NCBI GenBank assembly: GCA_025146925.1
Contig: CP102260.1
Span: 2,582,501-2,646,500 of the forward strand
Origin: [Bacteroides] pectinophilus
Lineage (GTDB): Bacteria > Bacillota > Clostridia > Lachnospirales > Lachnospiraceae
DNA: 64,000 bases
Direction of reading: 5' to 3'
Made by a program: the position numbers and the translations under genes. The number at the start of each line of letters is the position of its first letter. The first letter of the stretch is position 1. Shown piece by piece: positions 1-8,211 of the stretch. The notes below the pieces were generated by a model that saw nothing but the letters and a program-made list of their open reading frames with translations, searched no databases and was not told where the DNA came from.

Positions 1-576
1 AGAAGTTGCAAGCTCCCAATACAGAATCTTCCATCTGCCATCGTCATCTTTTCTCATCTTATAGCTGTGGTATGCATTATTAAGGCTGTTGCCCTCTCTC
101 ACAAAATAAAGAACCGTACCTATTGCATATGATTTGCCCGCAATAGTCTTATATTCAAAATTAACAGAACTGTCAACCTTATAATCTGACACATATCTTC
201 CAAGCGACCTGTAATTATCTACATCAGCCTTGAGGGCATCAATATACTCCTGATCCGTCTGCTTTCCCTTAAGTTCATTATCAAAAAGCTTACGTGCCTG
301 CATTCCCAGCTTTTCAACCTGTTCGTCAGTTGTGCCGGATGCATAAAATGCCTGTGTTATACGGGCATAAAGCTTAAGCACGTCCCTAGGTGATTCAGGA
401 TAATTATTATCAATATCAAGCGTTACAAGCTCCGCTGCTGATGAATTGCCTGATGTCGCAACAGTATTCTCCTGCTTGCCTGAATCTGAGTTACGGTTGG
501 AAAGATAATAATAGTATCCGAGAACAAGTGCAGCCATGATAACCACAAGTACTATCGTTTTAACGTGTTTTTTCAT
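1..576 (-). CDS. Hypothetical membrane-anchored exported protein, 3' part cut by window
   Basis: The reading frame is open from an ATG at 576 down to base 1, so 192 codons are seen and the C-terminus lies outside. The N-terminus has two lysines, then a hydrophobic stretch of about 15 residues (TIVLVVIMAALVLGYYYYL), which suggests an uncleaved signal anchor. A Ser/Asn/Gly linker follows, then a soluble extracytoplasmic domain rich in Tyr, Lys and Asp. A GGAGGTT ribosome binding site at 580-586 sets the start, and an 8-bp hairpin lies just upstream of it. No family is recognised with certainty; it recalls small lipoprotein-like or DUF-type proteins of Lachnospiraceae. Confidence 0.75.
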   Translation of the reverse strand, partial: MKKHVKTIVLVVIMAALVLGYYYYLSNRNSDSGKQENTVATSGNSSAAELVTLDIDNNYPESPRDVLKLYARITQAFYASGTTDEQVEKLGMQARKLFDNELKGKQTDQEYIDALKADVDNYRSLGRYVSDYKVDSSVNFEYKTIAGKSYAIGTVLYFVREGNSLNNAYHSYKMRKDDDGRWKILYWELATS

Positions 577-590
577 ACAAACCTCCGTTC

Positions 591-609
591 TGCAGGATCG
601 AATCCTGCA
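591..609 (-). promoter_or_regulatory. Hairpin just 5' of the ribosome binding site of the exported protein
   Basis: An 8-bp perfect inverted repeat (TGCAGGAT / ATCCTGCA, 3-nt loop) lies four bases upstream of the GGAGG sequence on the minus strand. There is no T-run, so it is not a standard terminator. Similar G+C hairpins followed by GAAYGGAG precede several other genes in this window. Confidence 0.4.
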
Positions 610-632
610 CAAATCCTGCGTATGTCCGAATA

Positions 633-1547
633 TTATTCCTGTTCAAAACCAAGCTCTACGGACAATCCGTCCTTGCCTGCTCTTGTGGCAGGAAATATAT
701 CGGTTGCGCTGCGTATATATTCTTTCGGTCTGACAAGAGACGGACTGTAATGTGTAAGCCACATCTGCTTCACTCCCGCTTCCTTTGCGAGCTTTGCCGC
801 CTCTGAGAATGTCATATGCTTATATTTGCGTGCATTGCCGTCTTTGTCATTATCTCCGTACATTCCCTCACATATGAACAGATCCGCACCCGATGCATTC
901 TCCGCAATAGCTTTCACAGGTCTTGAATCAGTACAGTACGTTACTTTAATTCCTTTTCTTGACTCTCCCATTACCATGTCAGGCGTATATACATTTCCAT
1001 CTGATTCAACCGTCTGTCCATGCTGGAGTCTGTTCCAGCAGCTCTTTGGTATTCCTCTTGCTACTGCCTGTTCAACATTGAATCTTCCGGTCCTTGCTAT
1101 GCTTACCGAGTAGCCATAGCATGTAACGGCATGATTAACCTTAAATGCATCGATTATATATCCGCTGAGTTCAAAATGCTCCTGTGGATTCTCAAGCTCG
1201 ATACATCTGATCTCAAACGGCAGTTCAGGCGCAATAACTCTCAGGGCATTCACGACTTTGGTAAGCCCCTTTGGACCTATTATAGTCAAAGGCTCCGTCC
1301 TGTCAGCATTGCCCATGGTCAGCAGCAGTCCCGGAAGACCGCTTATGTGATCCGCATGAAAATGTGTAATGCACAGAATATCAATAGGTTTAAAGCTCCA
1401 GCCTTTCTCTTTTACCGCCACCTGCGTTCCCTCACCGCAGTCTATCAGAAGACTGCTGCCGTTGTACCGCAGCATAAGCGATGTGAGCCACCTTCCCGGA
1501 AGTGGCATCATTCCGCTCGTTCCGAGCAAACATACATCAAGCATCAT
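633..1547 (-). CDS. rnz: Ribonuclease Z (tRNA 3' endonuclease)
   Basis: A 304-residue metallo-beta-lactamase-fold protein. The zinc motif HFHADH lies at residues 62-67 and is followed by SGLPGLL, the RNase Z/ElaC signature; further histidines occur in NHAVTCYGY and in LTHYSP near the end. The family cuts the 3' trailer of tRNA precursors, most importantly those lacking an encoded CCA, in the cytoplasm. Length fits bacterial RNase Z (about 300-310). GGAG at the proper distance precedes a double ATG, so the start is 1547 or 1544. It lies 13 bp after rimI in the same direction, so it probably belongs to the tsaE-tsaB-rimI transcription unit. Confidence 0.93.
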   Translation of the reverse strand: MMLDVCLLGTSGMMPLPGRWLTSLMLRYNGSSLLIDCGEGTQVAVKEKGWSFKPIDILCITHFHADHISGLPGLLLTMGNADRTEPLTIIGPKGLTKVVNALRVIAPELPFEIRCIELENPQEHFELSGYIIDAFKVNHAVTCYGYSVSIARTGRFNVEQAVARGIPKSCWNRLQHGQTVESDGNVYTPDMVMGESRKGIKVTYCTDSRPVKAIAENASGADLFICEGMYGDNDKDGNARKYKHMTFSEAAKLAKEAGVKQMWLTHYSPSLVRPKEYIRSATDIFPATRAGKDGLSVELGFEQE

Positions 1548-1560
1548 TACTCCTTCATTC

Positions 1561-2001
1561 TTATAATATCTTAGACATTACATATGCGTCTTCTACCGGC
1601 TTTTCGTAGAAATTCTTTCTCACTCCTATATTGTGGAAGCCTTCTGTCTCATACAGATGCTTTGCAGCCTCATTACCTGCGCGTACTTCGAGGAAGAATA
1701 TATTAACATTCTTTTCAAGTCCGCGTTTTACAAGTTCCTGCATAAGCGCACGCGCAATGCCATTCTTTCTGTAATGTTCATCAACTGCGACATTGACTAT
1801 ATTTCCTTCTCCGAGTACCGTCCACATACCGCAGTATCCGGCAATTCTGCCGTCTGTTTCGCATACAATATAAACATTGTCAGGTGTATTCATCGCATCC
1901 TGAAGTGATTTTCTTGACCACGGAATTGAAAAAATGCTTTTCTCGATTGCCGAAACCTCATCAAGATCTCTCTCTTCCATCTGCCTTATAGTCCAGTCCA
2001 T
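1561..2001 (-). CDS. rimI: Ribosomal-protein-alanine N-acetyltransferase RimI
   Basis: A 146-residue GNAT protein. The acetyl-CoA binding segment is seen around residues 70-86 (VAVDEHYRKNGIARAL), followed by the usual FLEVRAGNEAAKHLYE and GFHNIGVRKNFYE blocks typical of RimI. It acetylates the N-terminal alanine of bS18, and in some bacteria other proteins. The stop is immediately followed by the tsaB frame end, so rimI and tsaB are tightly linked. The tsaE-tsaB-rimI order is the classical Firmicutes arrangement, which strengthens the call. Confidence 0.93.
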   Translation of the reverse strand: MDWTIRQMEERDLDEVSAIEKSIFSIPWSRKSLQDAMNTPDNVYIVCETDGRIAGYCGMWTVLGEGNIVNVAVDEHYRKNGIARALMQELVKRGLEKNVNIFFLEVRAGNEAAKHLYETEGFHNIGVRKNFYEKPVEDAYVMSKIL

Positions 2002-2715
2002 CTATGCCTCATTCCTGTCTGCGCGCTCACGTTCCGCCTGTGAAGGTCTCAGATAGTCAGGAACATGTTCAGCCGCATCTGCCGCAAGCCCCATATTGGC
2101 AAGCTGTACGCCTCGTACGGCAACACTTGCTGCTCTCGGCATTACATTGTGATCCGCCGCTATTATTGCATCAATGTTAAGTGCTGATTCTATCAGTTCT
2201 CTGTACATATATACGGCATCACCTGCAAATACGACCGGACGCCCAAGCTGATTAAGCTTTTCCATAACCTCCTGCGCTGCAAGCAATGACTGATTCATTA
2301 TAATCTCCAGGTTTCCGCCATCATTGTAGTTGAAGCGGTATATTCCCGCGTATACATTGCCCCTTCTTGCATCCATTATAGGACATACAATACGGTCTGT
2401 TCCGGATACATTCATAGCCAGTCCCTCAAGCGTCGGGACAGATACCACCGGCTTACCCAGAGCAAGACCTATTCCCTTGCCTGTAGCAGAGCCTATTCGT
2501 AATCCCGTAAAAGACCCCGGTCCTGCAGATACTGCAATAAGGTCTATGCTCTCAACGGGTGTCCCCGTCATAGTACAGATACTGTCTATCATCGGAAGCA
2601 GTGTCTGCGAATGCGTCTGTTTAAAATTAGTACTGTATTCAGCCGTAACAGTATTATCCGTAAGTATTGCTGCAGATGCTGTTACCGATGAACTTTCAAT
2701 TGCTAATACTCTCAT
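2002..2715 (-). CDS. tsaB: tRNA threonylcarbamoyladenosine biosynthesis protein TsaB
   Basis: A 237-residue member of the ASKHA-fold TsaB family. The N-terminus MRVLAIESSS and the motif GPGSFTGLRIG near residues 65-75 are diagnostic. TsaB is the inactive partner of TsaD and, together with TsaE, is needed to transfer threonylcarbamoyl to A37 of ANN-decoding tRNAs. The start overlaps the tsaE stop by four bases, giving translational coupling. The C-terminus (YLRPSQAERERADRNEA) is the usual charged tail. Confidence 0.95.
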   Translation of the reverse strand: MRVLAIESSSVTASAAILTDNTVTAEYSTNFKQTHSQTLLPMIDSICTMTGTPVESIDLIAVSAGPGSFTGLRIGSATGKGIGLALGKPVVSVPTLEGLAMNVSGTDRIVCPIMDARRGNVYAGIYRFNYNDGGNLEIIMNQSLLAAQEVMEKLNQLGRPVVFAGDAVYMYRELIESALNIDAIIAADHNVMPRAASVAVRGVQLANMGLAADAAEHVPDYLRPSQAERERADRNEA

Positions 2716-3146
2716 AATTCATTAAGTCCTCTGACTGTTATTTTACGATAATCAAATCCTTTATCAAGCACTTTTTCAATAGTTATCATTATCGTCTCCT
2801 GCGGAAGCAGTTCCGCAATAAGGTGCCCCCATTCAACAAGGCATACGCCGTCTGAGAAAAAATATTCCTCATAACCTATCTCATCCATCTCCGTCACATC
2901 ACCAATGCGATAGACATCAAAATGATAGAACGGCAGTCTTCCTCCATTATACTCCTGCACAATTGTAAATGTAGGACTGTTGACAGGCTCCGTTATTCCA
3001 AGCCCGGCTGCAAATCCCTGTGTAAATACCGTCTTGCCAACCCCCAGGTCGCCATCCAGACAGTATATCTGTCCCGGACAGGCTCCGACCGCAAGTTTTT
3101 TACCAAGATTGTAAGTATCTTCTGAACTAAACGATTCAATTATCAT
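2712..3146 (-). CDS. tsaE: tRNA threonylcarbamoyladenosine biosynthesis ATPase TsaE
   Basis: A 144-residue P-loop ATPase. The Walker A-like DGDLGVGKT lies at residues 31-39, followed by NSPTFTIVQEY and the HFDVYR and VEWGH blocks conserved in TsaE/YjeE. It drives turnover of the TsaB-TsaD complex in t6A formation. It is the first gene of the tsaE-tsaB-rimI(-rnz) run and overlaps tsaB by four bases. The downstream order matches that of most Firmicutes. Confidence 0.95.
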   Translation of the reverse strand: MIIESFSSEDTYNLGKKLAVGACPGQIYCLDGDLGVGKTVFTQGFAAGLGITEPVNSPTFTIVQEYNGGRLPFYHFDVYRIGDVTEMDEIGYEEYFFSDGVCLVEWGHLIAELLPQETIMITIEKVLDKGFDYRKITVRGLNEL

Positions 3147-3178
3147 TATCTGTCAGCCCCGTTTCTATTCCACATAAA

Positions 3179-3682
3179 CTATTTTATTGAAACTTTATAT
3201 CTGCCAATACCATCAGTCATGACCTTACGTATATCCGCAAGTTTATCTGTAACTTCATTCTTTGGTATTATATTGGCTCTTGTAGGTGTAAAGTAGATAA
3301 GTATACATCTGCCCGTATCCTTCACCCTGTATACACGTTTCCATTCAACATGTGCTTCATCTTCACCCATCTTCACCGTTATTCCGCTCTCATCAAGCAG
3401 ATAATGCATAGGTTTTGCAAACTGCTCCGAAGCAGCTGCCTTCTTAGAGTGAGTTACCAACTGCAACGGTATCACCACAATGAAAACAATTCCAAACAGC
3501 AGTGCAAGCAGTGCAAATGTCAGACTCATTGTGTCCTGATGCATAACGGCGTATACGCCAAGTCCAAGCATCATAAGCCCCAGAATTATCTCACACCACC
3601 CACTGAGCGAGTGATATTTGTGGTAGAACTTATAGTTCATAATATCATCAGCTTTAACATTTATATCAAATTCAACCTTCAC
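3179..3682 (-). CDS. YcxB-like membrane protein
   Basis: A GTG start at 3682 is chosen because GGAG lies seven bases upstream; an upstream GTG at 3706 would add eight residues but lacks a good ribosome binding site. The 167-residue product has two closely spaced hydrophobic segments (CEIILGLMMLGLGVYAVM and LTFALLALLFGIVFIVVIPL) between a short N-terminal strand (VEFDINVKADDIMNY) and a C-terminal PH-like beta domain ending in YKVSIK. This layout is that of the YcxB-like family of unknown function. It lies between tex and tsaE. Confidence 0.7.
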   Translation of the reverse strand: MKVEFDINVKADDIMNYKFYHKYHSLSGWCEIILGLMMLGLGVYAVMHQDTMSLTFALLALLFGIVFIVVIPLQLVTHSKKAAASEQFAKPMHYLLDESGITVKMGEDEAHVEWKRVYRVKDTGRCILIYFTPTRANIIPKNEVTDKLADIRKVMTDGIGRYKVSIK

Positions 3683-3714
3683 TATTAATCTCCATTCTAC
3701 AGGCACGTATCCTG

Positions 3715-6072
3715 CTATTTAAAAAACTTGCTGAGTCTGCTTAAGTCAAGCTCGCCGTTACTGCCGGACCGGTTATTGTTACCGCCATTGCGTCCGTTGT
3801 TCCTTCCCCTTGTGCCATTCTTAGAGTTACCGCTGCCCTTATGTCCTGAACGCTTCTGCTCTCTTGCAGCATCAGCCTTGGCATAAGCAGCTTTGGCAGC
3901 TTCCGGTCTTCCGGTAAATGCATCCGTATTCTCGTCAATCCGCATTGTAAGTGAGATTCTCGCCTTGGCTGCATCTACATCAAGCACCTTGACATCTACT
4001 ATATCACCGACGCTTACGGCATCAAGAGGATGCTCTATTCTTCTGTTGGAAATCTGTGATATATGTACAAGTCCGTCCTGATGCACTCCTATATCAACAA
4101 ACGCACCAAAATCAATCACATTGCGAACCGTTCCCTTGAGTATCATTCCCGGCTTAAGGTCCTTCATATCAAGAACATCCTTACGCAGAATAGGCTTCGG
4201 CATAGACTCTCTCGGATCTCGTCCCGGCTTTTCAAGTTCCTTTACAATATCTTCAAGTGTAATCTCACCTACCGAAAGCCGCTCCGCCATCTCCTGCATG
4301 CTGTCAATCTTACTGTGAAGCTGCGCAAGTTCGCCGGACGTAATTGCATTAACATCATAACCAAGCAGCTTAAGAAGCTGTGCCGCAGCGTCATAACTCT
4401 CAGGATGTACACTTGTTGAATCAAGCGGATTATCTCCTCCCTGTATTCTCATAAATCCTGCACACTGCTCGTATGCCTTAGGTCCAAGCTTCGCCACCTT
4501 AAGAAGCTGCTTTCTGTTGGTAAATCTTCCGTTCTTCTCTCTGTAGTCTACAATATTCTTAGCTACCGTCTTGGATATACCCGAAATGTATTCAAGCAGT
4601 GAAGCTGATGCCGTATTAAGATCAACTCCGACCTGGTTAACGCAGTCCTCTACAACTCCGGTAAGTGCTTCTCCGAGCTTCTTCTGGTTCATATCGTGCT
4701 GGTACTGTCCGACACCTATTGACTTAGGATCAATCTTAACAAGCTCTGCAAGCGGATCCTGAAGACGGCGTGCTATAGAAACCGCACTTCTTTGTGCAAC
4801 ATCAAAATCAGGGAATTCCTCTGTTGCAAGCTTACTTGCCGAATATACTGAAGCTCCGGCCTCGTTAGTTATTACATACTCTACACTGTCATCCAGTTCC
4901 TTAATAAGGTCAACTATAATCTGTTCCGACTCTCTTGATGCAGTTCCGTTACCTACCGATATTACAGAAACTCCGTATTTTTTGATGAGCCTCTTAAGCT
5001 CTGCCTTCGCTTCTGCCACCTTATTATGTGGCTCTGTAGGATATATCACCTTCGTATCAAGTACCTTGCCCGTAGGGTCTACAACTGCAAGCTTGCATCC
5101 TGTACGGAATGCAGGATCCCAGCCAAGTACAACCTTGCCTGCAATAGGCGGCTGCATGAGAAGCTGGTGAAGGTTCTTACCAAACACCTTAATAGCTCCC
5201 TCCTGTGCATCATCTGTAAGGCTGCTCCTTATCTCCCTTTCAATCGCAGGTGCTATAAGTCTTGAATAGCTGTCAGCTATTGCTTCTGTTATAACAGGAG
5301 TTGTAAATTCATTCTCACCCGTCAGTGTCTTTTTCTCAAGATATCTGAGTATTCTGTCCTCAGGTGCTTCTATCTTAACTGTAAGGAACTTCTCATCTTC
5401 TCCTCTGTTAATTGCAAGGACTCTGTGTCCTGCTATTCTGCTGAGAGGCTCCGAAAATTCATAATACATCTCATATACAGACTCCGCCTTTTCATCCTTG
5501 GCAGCCGTAACAAGAGTTCCTTCCTTCATCGTAATATCTCTTATATATGTTCTGTAATCCGCCACATCAGAAATGCGTTCCGCAATTATATCCTTAGCTC
5601 CATCTATTGCATCCTTAACACTCTTGACCGTATCGTCATTAACATAGCCTGCTGCATTCTGCTCCACAGGCTCTGCTGCATTCTGCTCCATGATATAATC
5701 TGCAAGCGGTTCAAGCCCTTTCTCCTTAGCTATTGTTGCTCTTGTTCTCTTCTTCTGCTTATAAGGTCTGTAAAGATCTTCGACAAGAACCATCGTCTCT
5801 GCCTGAAGTATCTGTGCCTTAAGTTCATCAGTAAGCTTTCCCTGCTCCTCTATTGATGAAATAACAGCTTCTTTTCTATCTTCAAGATTGCGAAGATACT
5901 TAAGCCTCTCGTCAAGATTACGAAGCACCTCATCATTCATGCTTCCCGTAACTTCTTTACGATATCTGGCTATAAACGGAATCGTACATCCTTCATCTAT
6001 AAGTCCGACAGCCGCTTCAACCTGGCTCACTTTAACATTAAGTTCTTCCGCAAGTTTCTTATTAATATCCAT
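3715..6072 (-). CDS. tex: Tex-family RNA-binding transcription accessory protein
   Basis: A 785-residue Tex/YhgF protein. An N-terminal helical Tex domain (MDINKKLAEELNV, IPFIARYRKE), a YqgF-like RNase H fold (VLGWDPAFRTGCKLAVVD), a helix-hairpin-helix region (LNTASASLLEYISGIS) and a C-terminal S1 domain (GTVRNVIDFGAFVDIG) appear in the expected order. After the S1 domain is a long Arg/Gly/Asn-rich low-complexity tail of about 70 residues, which probably adds nonspecific RNA binding. The start at 6072 follows GGAGG; longer in-frame starts lie upstream in the promoter region and are rejected. Confidence 0.95.
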   Translation of the reverse strand: MDINKKLAEELNVKVSQVEAAVGLIDEGCTIPFIARYRKEVTGSMNDEVLRNLDERLKYLRNLEDRKEAVISSIEEQGKLTDELKAQILQAETMVLVEDLYRPYKQKKRTRATIAKEKGLEPLADYIMEQNAAEPVEQNAAGYVNDDTVKSVKDAIDGAKDIIAERISDVADYRTYIRDITMKEGTLVTAAKDEKAESVYEMYYEFSEPLSRIAGHRVLAINRGEDEKFLTVKIEAPEDRILRYLEKKTLTGENEFTTPVITEAIADSYSRLIAPAIEREIRSSLTDDAQEGAIKVFGKNLHQLLMQPPIAGKVVLGWDPAFRTGCKLAVVDPTGKVLDTKVIYPTEPHNKVAEAKAELKRLIKKYGVSVISVGNGTASRESEQIIVDLIKELDDSVEYVITNEAGASVYSASKLATEEFPDFDVAQRSAVSIARRLQDPLAELVKIDPKSIGVGQYQHDMNQKKLGEALTGVVEDCVNQVGVDLNTASASLLEYISGISKTVAKNIVDYREKNGRFTNRKQLLKVAKLGPKAYEQCAGFMRIQGGDNPLDSTSVHPESYDAAAQLLKLLGYDVNAITSGELAQLHSKIDSMQEMAERLSVGEITLEDIVKELEKPGRDPRESMPKPILRKDVLDMKDLKPGMILKGTVRNVIDFGAFVDIGVHQDGLVHISQISNRRIEHPLDAVSVGDIVDVKVLDVDAAKARISLTMRIDENTDAFTGRPEAAKAAYAKADAAREQKRSGHKGSGNSKNGTRGRNNGRNGGNNNRSGSNGELDLSRLSKFFK

Positions 6073-6112
6073 TATGTCCTCCAGTGCCGGATAGCTCCGG
6101 TAATTTGCATAT

Positions 6113-6164
6113 ATTATACCAAAAACACCGATTGTTTGCAATCAATAGCCATTTTTGGTATAAT
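6113..6164. promoter_or_regulatory. Divergent promoter pair sharing one palindromic -35 hexamer
   Basis: On the plus strand TTGCAA (6136-6141), a 17-bp spacer and TATAAT (6159-6164) form a consensus promoter for the gene at 6240. On the minus strand the same palindromic TTGCAA, again a 17-bp spacer, and TATAAT (6118-6113) form a promoter for tex. Both -10 boxes are embedded in TTTTTGGTATAATA, so the site is nearly symmetric. Confidence 0.75.
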
Positions 6165-6239
6165 ACATGGAAATAACACCGGATTTATCCCCGGTGCAGA
6201 ACAGACATGCCCATAAAGCGGACAGGAACGGAGATTAAG

Positions 6240-6719
6240 ATGGACGATTATAACTACGATGAGAATGATAATACAATAAACCAGCAGCCACAACAGACTC
6301 CACCACCAATGCAGCAGCCACAGCAGCCTTTTTACCAGATGCCTCCACAGATGCAGCCGGTTCCTCCAAGACCTAAGAATGGTTTTGCAACTGCTTCGCT
6401 TGTATTCGGTATACTTGCAGCTCCCGGTTGTATGACCGTGTGGTTCGGAATCATATTTGCCGTTATTGCAATTGTATTTGCAATCATATCCAGAATTAAT
6501 GTTGGTCATTTTGATGGCAAGGCAACCGCCGGACTGACACTCGGAATGATATTTCTGATATTATCACTGCTCCTGTTCTGGATGGTTCTTGTAATGTTAC
6601 AGAATCCCGAATTCATGGAACAGATGAATTCTATTATGCAGCAGTACCAGCAGGAATACAGCATTCCATATGATGGTACATCAGGCAACACACTTCATAT
6701 TATGAATATTTTCAGATAA
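6240..6719 (+). CDS. Small DUF4190-like membrane protein
   Basis: The start at 6240 is chosen for the GGAG seven bases upstream. The 159-residue protein begins with an acidic Tyr/Asn/Asp stretch, then a Gln/Pro-rich segment (repeated QQP and PPQMQP), then two hydrophobic segments (ATASLVFGILAAPGCMTVWFGIIFAVIAIVFAII and GLTLGMIFLILSLLLFWMVLVML) separated by a short Arg/Gly/Lys loop. This resembles DUF4190 membrane proteins, whose function is unknown. It is monocistronic: a strong promoter at 6136-6164 precedes it and a bidirectional terminator follows it. Confidence 0.7.
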   Translation: MDDYNYDENDNTINQQPQQTPPPMQQPQQPFYQMPPQMQPVPPRPKNGFATASLVFGILAAPGCMTVWFGIIFAVIAIVFAIISRINVGHFDGKATAGLTLGMIFLILSLLLFWMVLVMLQNPEFMEQMNSIMQQYQQEYSIPYDGTSGNTLHIMNIFR

Positions 6720-6781
6720 TATCTAATATCCATTCCGGTATTTAACATATTATGCAAAGCGTGCCATATAACAAAAACAGC

Positions 6782-6842
6782 AAAAAGCTTCCGCCGCCGG
6801 CAATTCATCAATCATGAATCGTCCGTGCAGCGGAAGCTTTTT
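6782..6842. terminator. Bidirectional intrinsic terminator
   Basis: A 13-bp stem, AAAAAGCTTCCGC (6782-6794) with GCGGAAGCTTTTT (6830-6842), carries an inner loop region with a further TTCATCAATCATGAA inverted repeat. A/T runs flank both sides, so it can end the plus-strand gene at 6240 and the minus-strand lysC operon. Confidence 0.8.
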
Positions 6843-6867
6843 AATTTAGATTTTTATTTTGACTGAT

Positions 6868-8181
6868 TTACTTCTGGATGAAGAGGTCATAGATAGCTCT
6901 GATTGCATCCTCAAAATATCTGTTGCGCACACCAATGATGATATTAAGCTCACTTGAGCCCTGATCAATCATCTTAATGTTAATCTTAGCATTGGCAAGT
7001 GCTCCAAGAATATTGCTTGCAATACCTGAGTTATTACGCATTCCGCGTCCAACAACAGCAATAAGTGCAATGTCTGCCTCAAGATCTATTGAATCAGGCT
7101 GCACCGCTCTGTGCAGCTCAGCAAGCACCTTCTGCTCCTTATCAATAAATTCGTCCTTATGTACAACAATTGTCATTGTATCAATTCCTGAAGGCATATG
7201 TTCGAATGAGATACCGTTTTCCTCAAACACCTGAAGGACTTTACGTCCAAAGCCTATCTCAGAATTCATCATGTCCTTCTCAATATTGATTGCAACGAAG
7301 TCCTTCTTACCTGCAATACCTGTGATGATGTGCTCAGGATTATGACATGTATTCTCAACTATCATTGTTCCTGCATCCTCAGGTGCATTAGTGTTACGGA
7401 TATTAATCGGAATTCCTTCCTTACGCACAGGGAAGATGGCATCCTCATGAAGTACTGAAGCACCCATGTATGAAAGCTCACGAAGCTCTTTATATGTAAT
7501 TATTGTAATTCCCTTAGGATTCTCAATAAGTCTTGGATCAGCCATAAGGAAACCTGATACATCCGTCCAGTTCTCGTATACATTAGCACTTGCAGCCTTA
7601 GCTACAATTGAGCCTGTTACGTCTGAGCCGCCTCTTGAAAATGTCTTAACGCTGGCATCAGGCTTTGCACCATAGAAGCCCGGAATAACTGCACGTTCTG
7701 TCTTTGCAAGCTTTGCTGAGAGCACCTTCTGTGTCTTATCAGCATCAAAAGCTCCATTCTTATCAAAGAAAATTACTGTAGCTGCATCAATGAACTCATA
7801 TCCGATATAATTAGCCATAACTATACCATTAAGATATTCACCTCTTGATGCTGCATAGTCCTTACCTGCCTTAGCAGCAAAATTCTTCCTGATAACAGTA
7901 AATTCTTCATCAAGTGAAAGCTTAAGCTTAAGTCCATGGATAATCTCCATGTATCTTTCCTTAATCTCCTTAAGTTCCTTATCGAAAGGCTTGCCTTCCT
8001 CTGCAAGCGCATAGCACTTGTAAAGCATGTCCGTAACCTTTGTATCTTCCTTAAAACGCTTACCCGGTGCAGAAGGAACAACATATCTTCTATCCGCATC
8101 AGCCTTAATTATGTCTCCGACCTTCTTGAACTGCTCAGCACTTGCGAGTGAGCTTCCGCCGAACTTTACTACCTTTATCAT
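6868..8181 (-). CDS. lysC: Aspartate kinase
   Basis: A 437-residue aspartokinase phosphorylating L-aspartate, the first step to lysine, threonine and methionine. MIKVVKFGGSSLA at the N-terminus is the kinase signature; the C-terminus has two ACT domains (VAINIEKDMMNSEIG and ALIAVVGRGM), where feedback inhibitors bind. The start at 8181 is set by AGGAGG eight bases upstream. It is the last gene of a UPF0735-hom-lysC operon and ends 26 bp before the terminator. Subfamily and inhibitor specificity cannot be read reliably from the sequence. Confidence 0.95.
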   Translation of the reverse strand: MIKVVKFGGSSLASAEQFKKVGDIIKADADRRYVVPSAPGKRFKEDTKVTDMLYKCYALAEEGKPFDKELKEIKERYMEIIHGLKLKLSLDEEFTVIRKNFAAKAGKDYAASRGEYLNGIVMANYIGYEFIDAATVIFFDKNGAFDADKTQKVLSAKLAKTERAVIPGFYGAKPDASVKTFSRGGSDVTGSIVAKAASANVYENWTDVSGFLMADPRLIENPKGITIITYKELRELSYMGASVLHEDAIFPVRKEGIPINIRNTNAPEDAGTMIVENTCHNPEHIITGIAGKKDFVAINIEKDMMNSEIGFGRKVLQVFEENGISFEHMPSGIDTMTIVVHKDEFIDKEQKVLAELHRAVQPDSIDLEADIALIAVVGRGMRNNSGIASNILGALANAKINIKMIDQGSSELNIIIGVRNRYFEDAIRAIYDLFIQK

Positions 8182-8211
8182 CCTCATATCCTCCTGTTTA
8201 TATGTTCTCAA

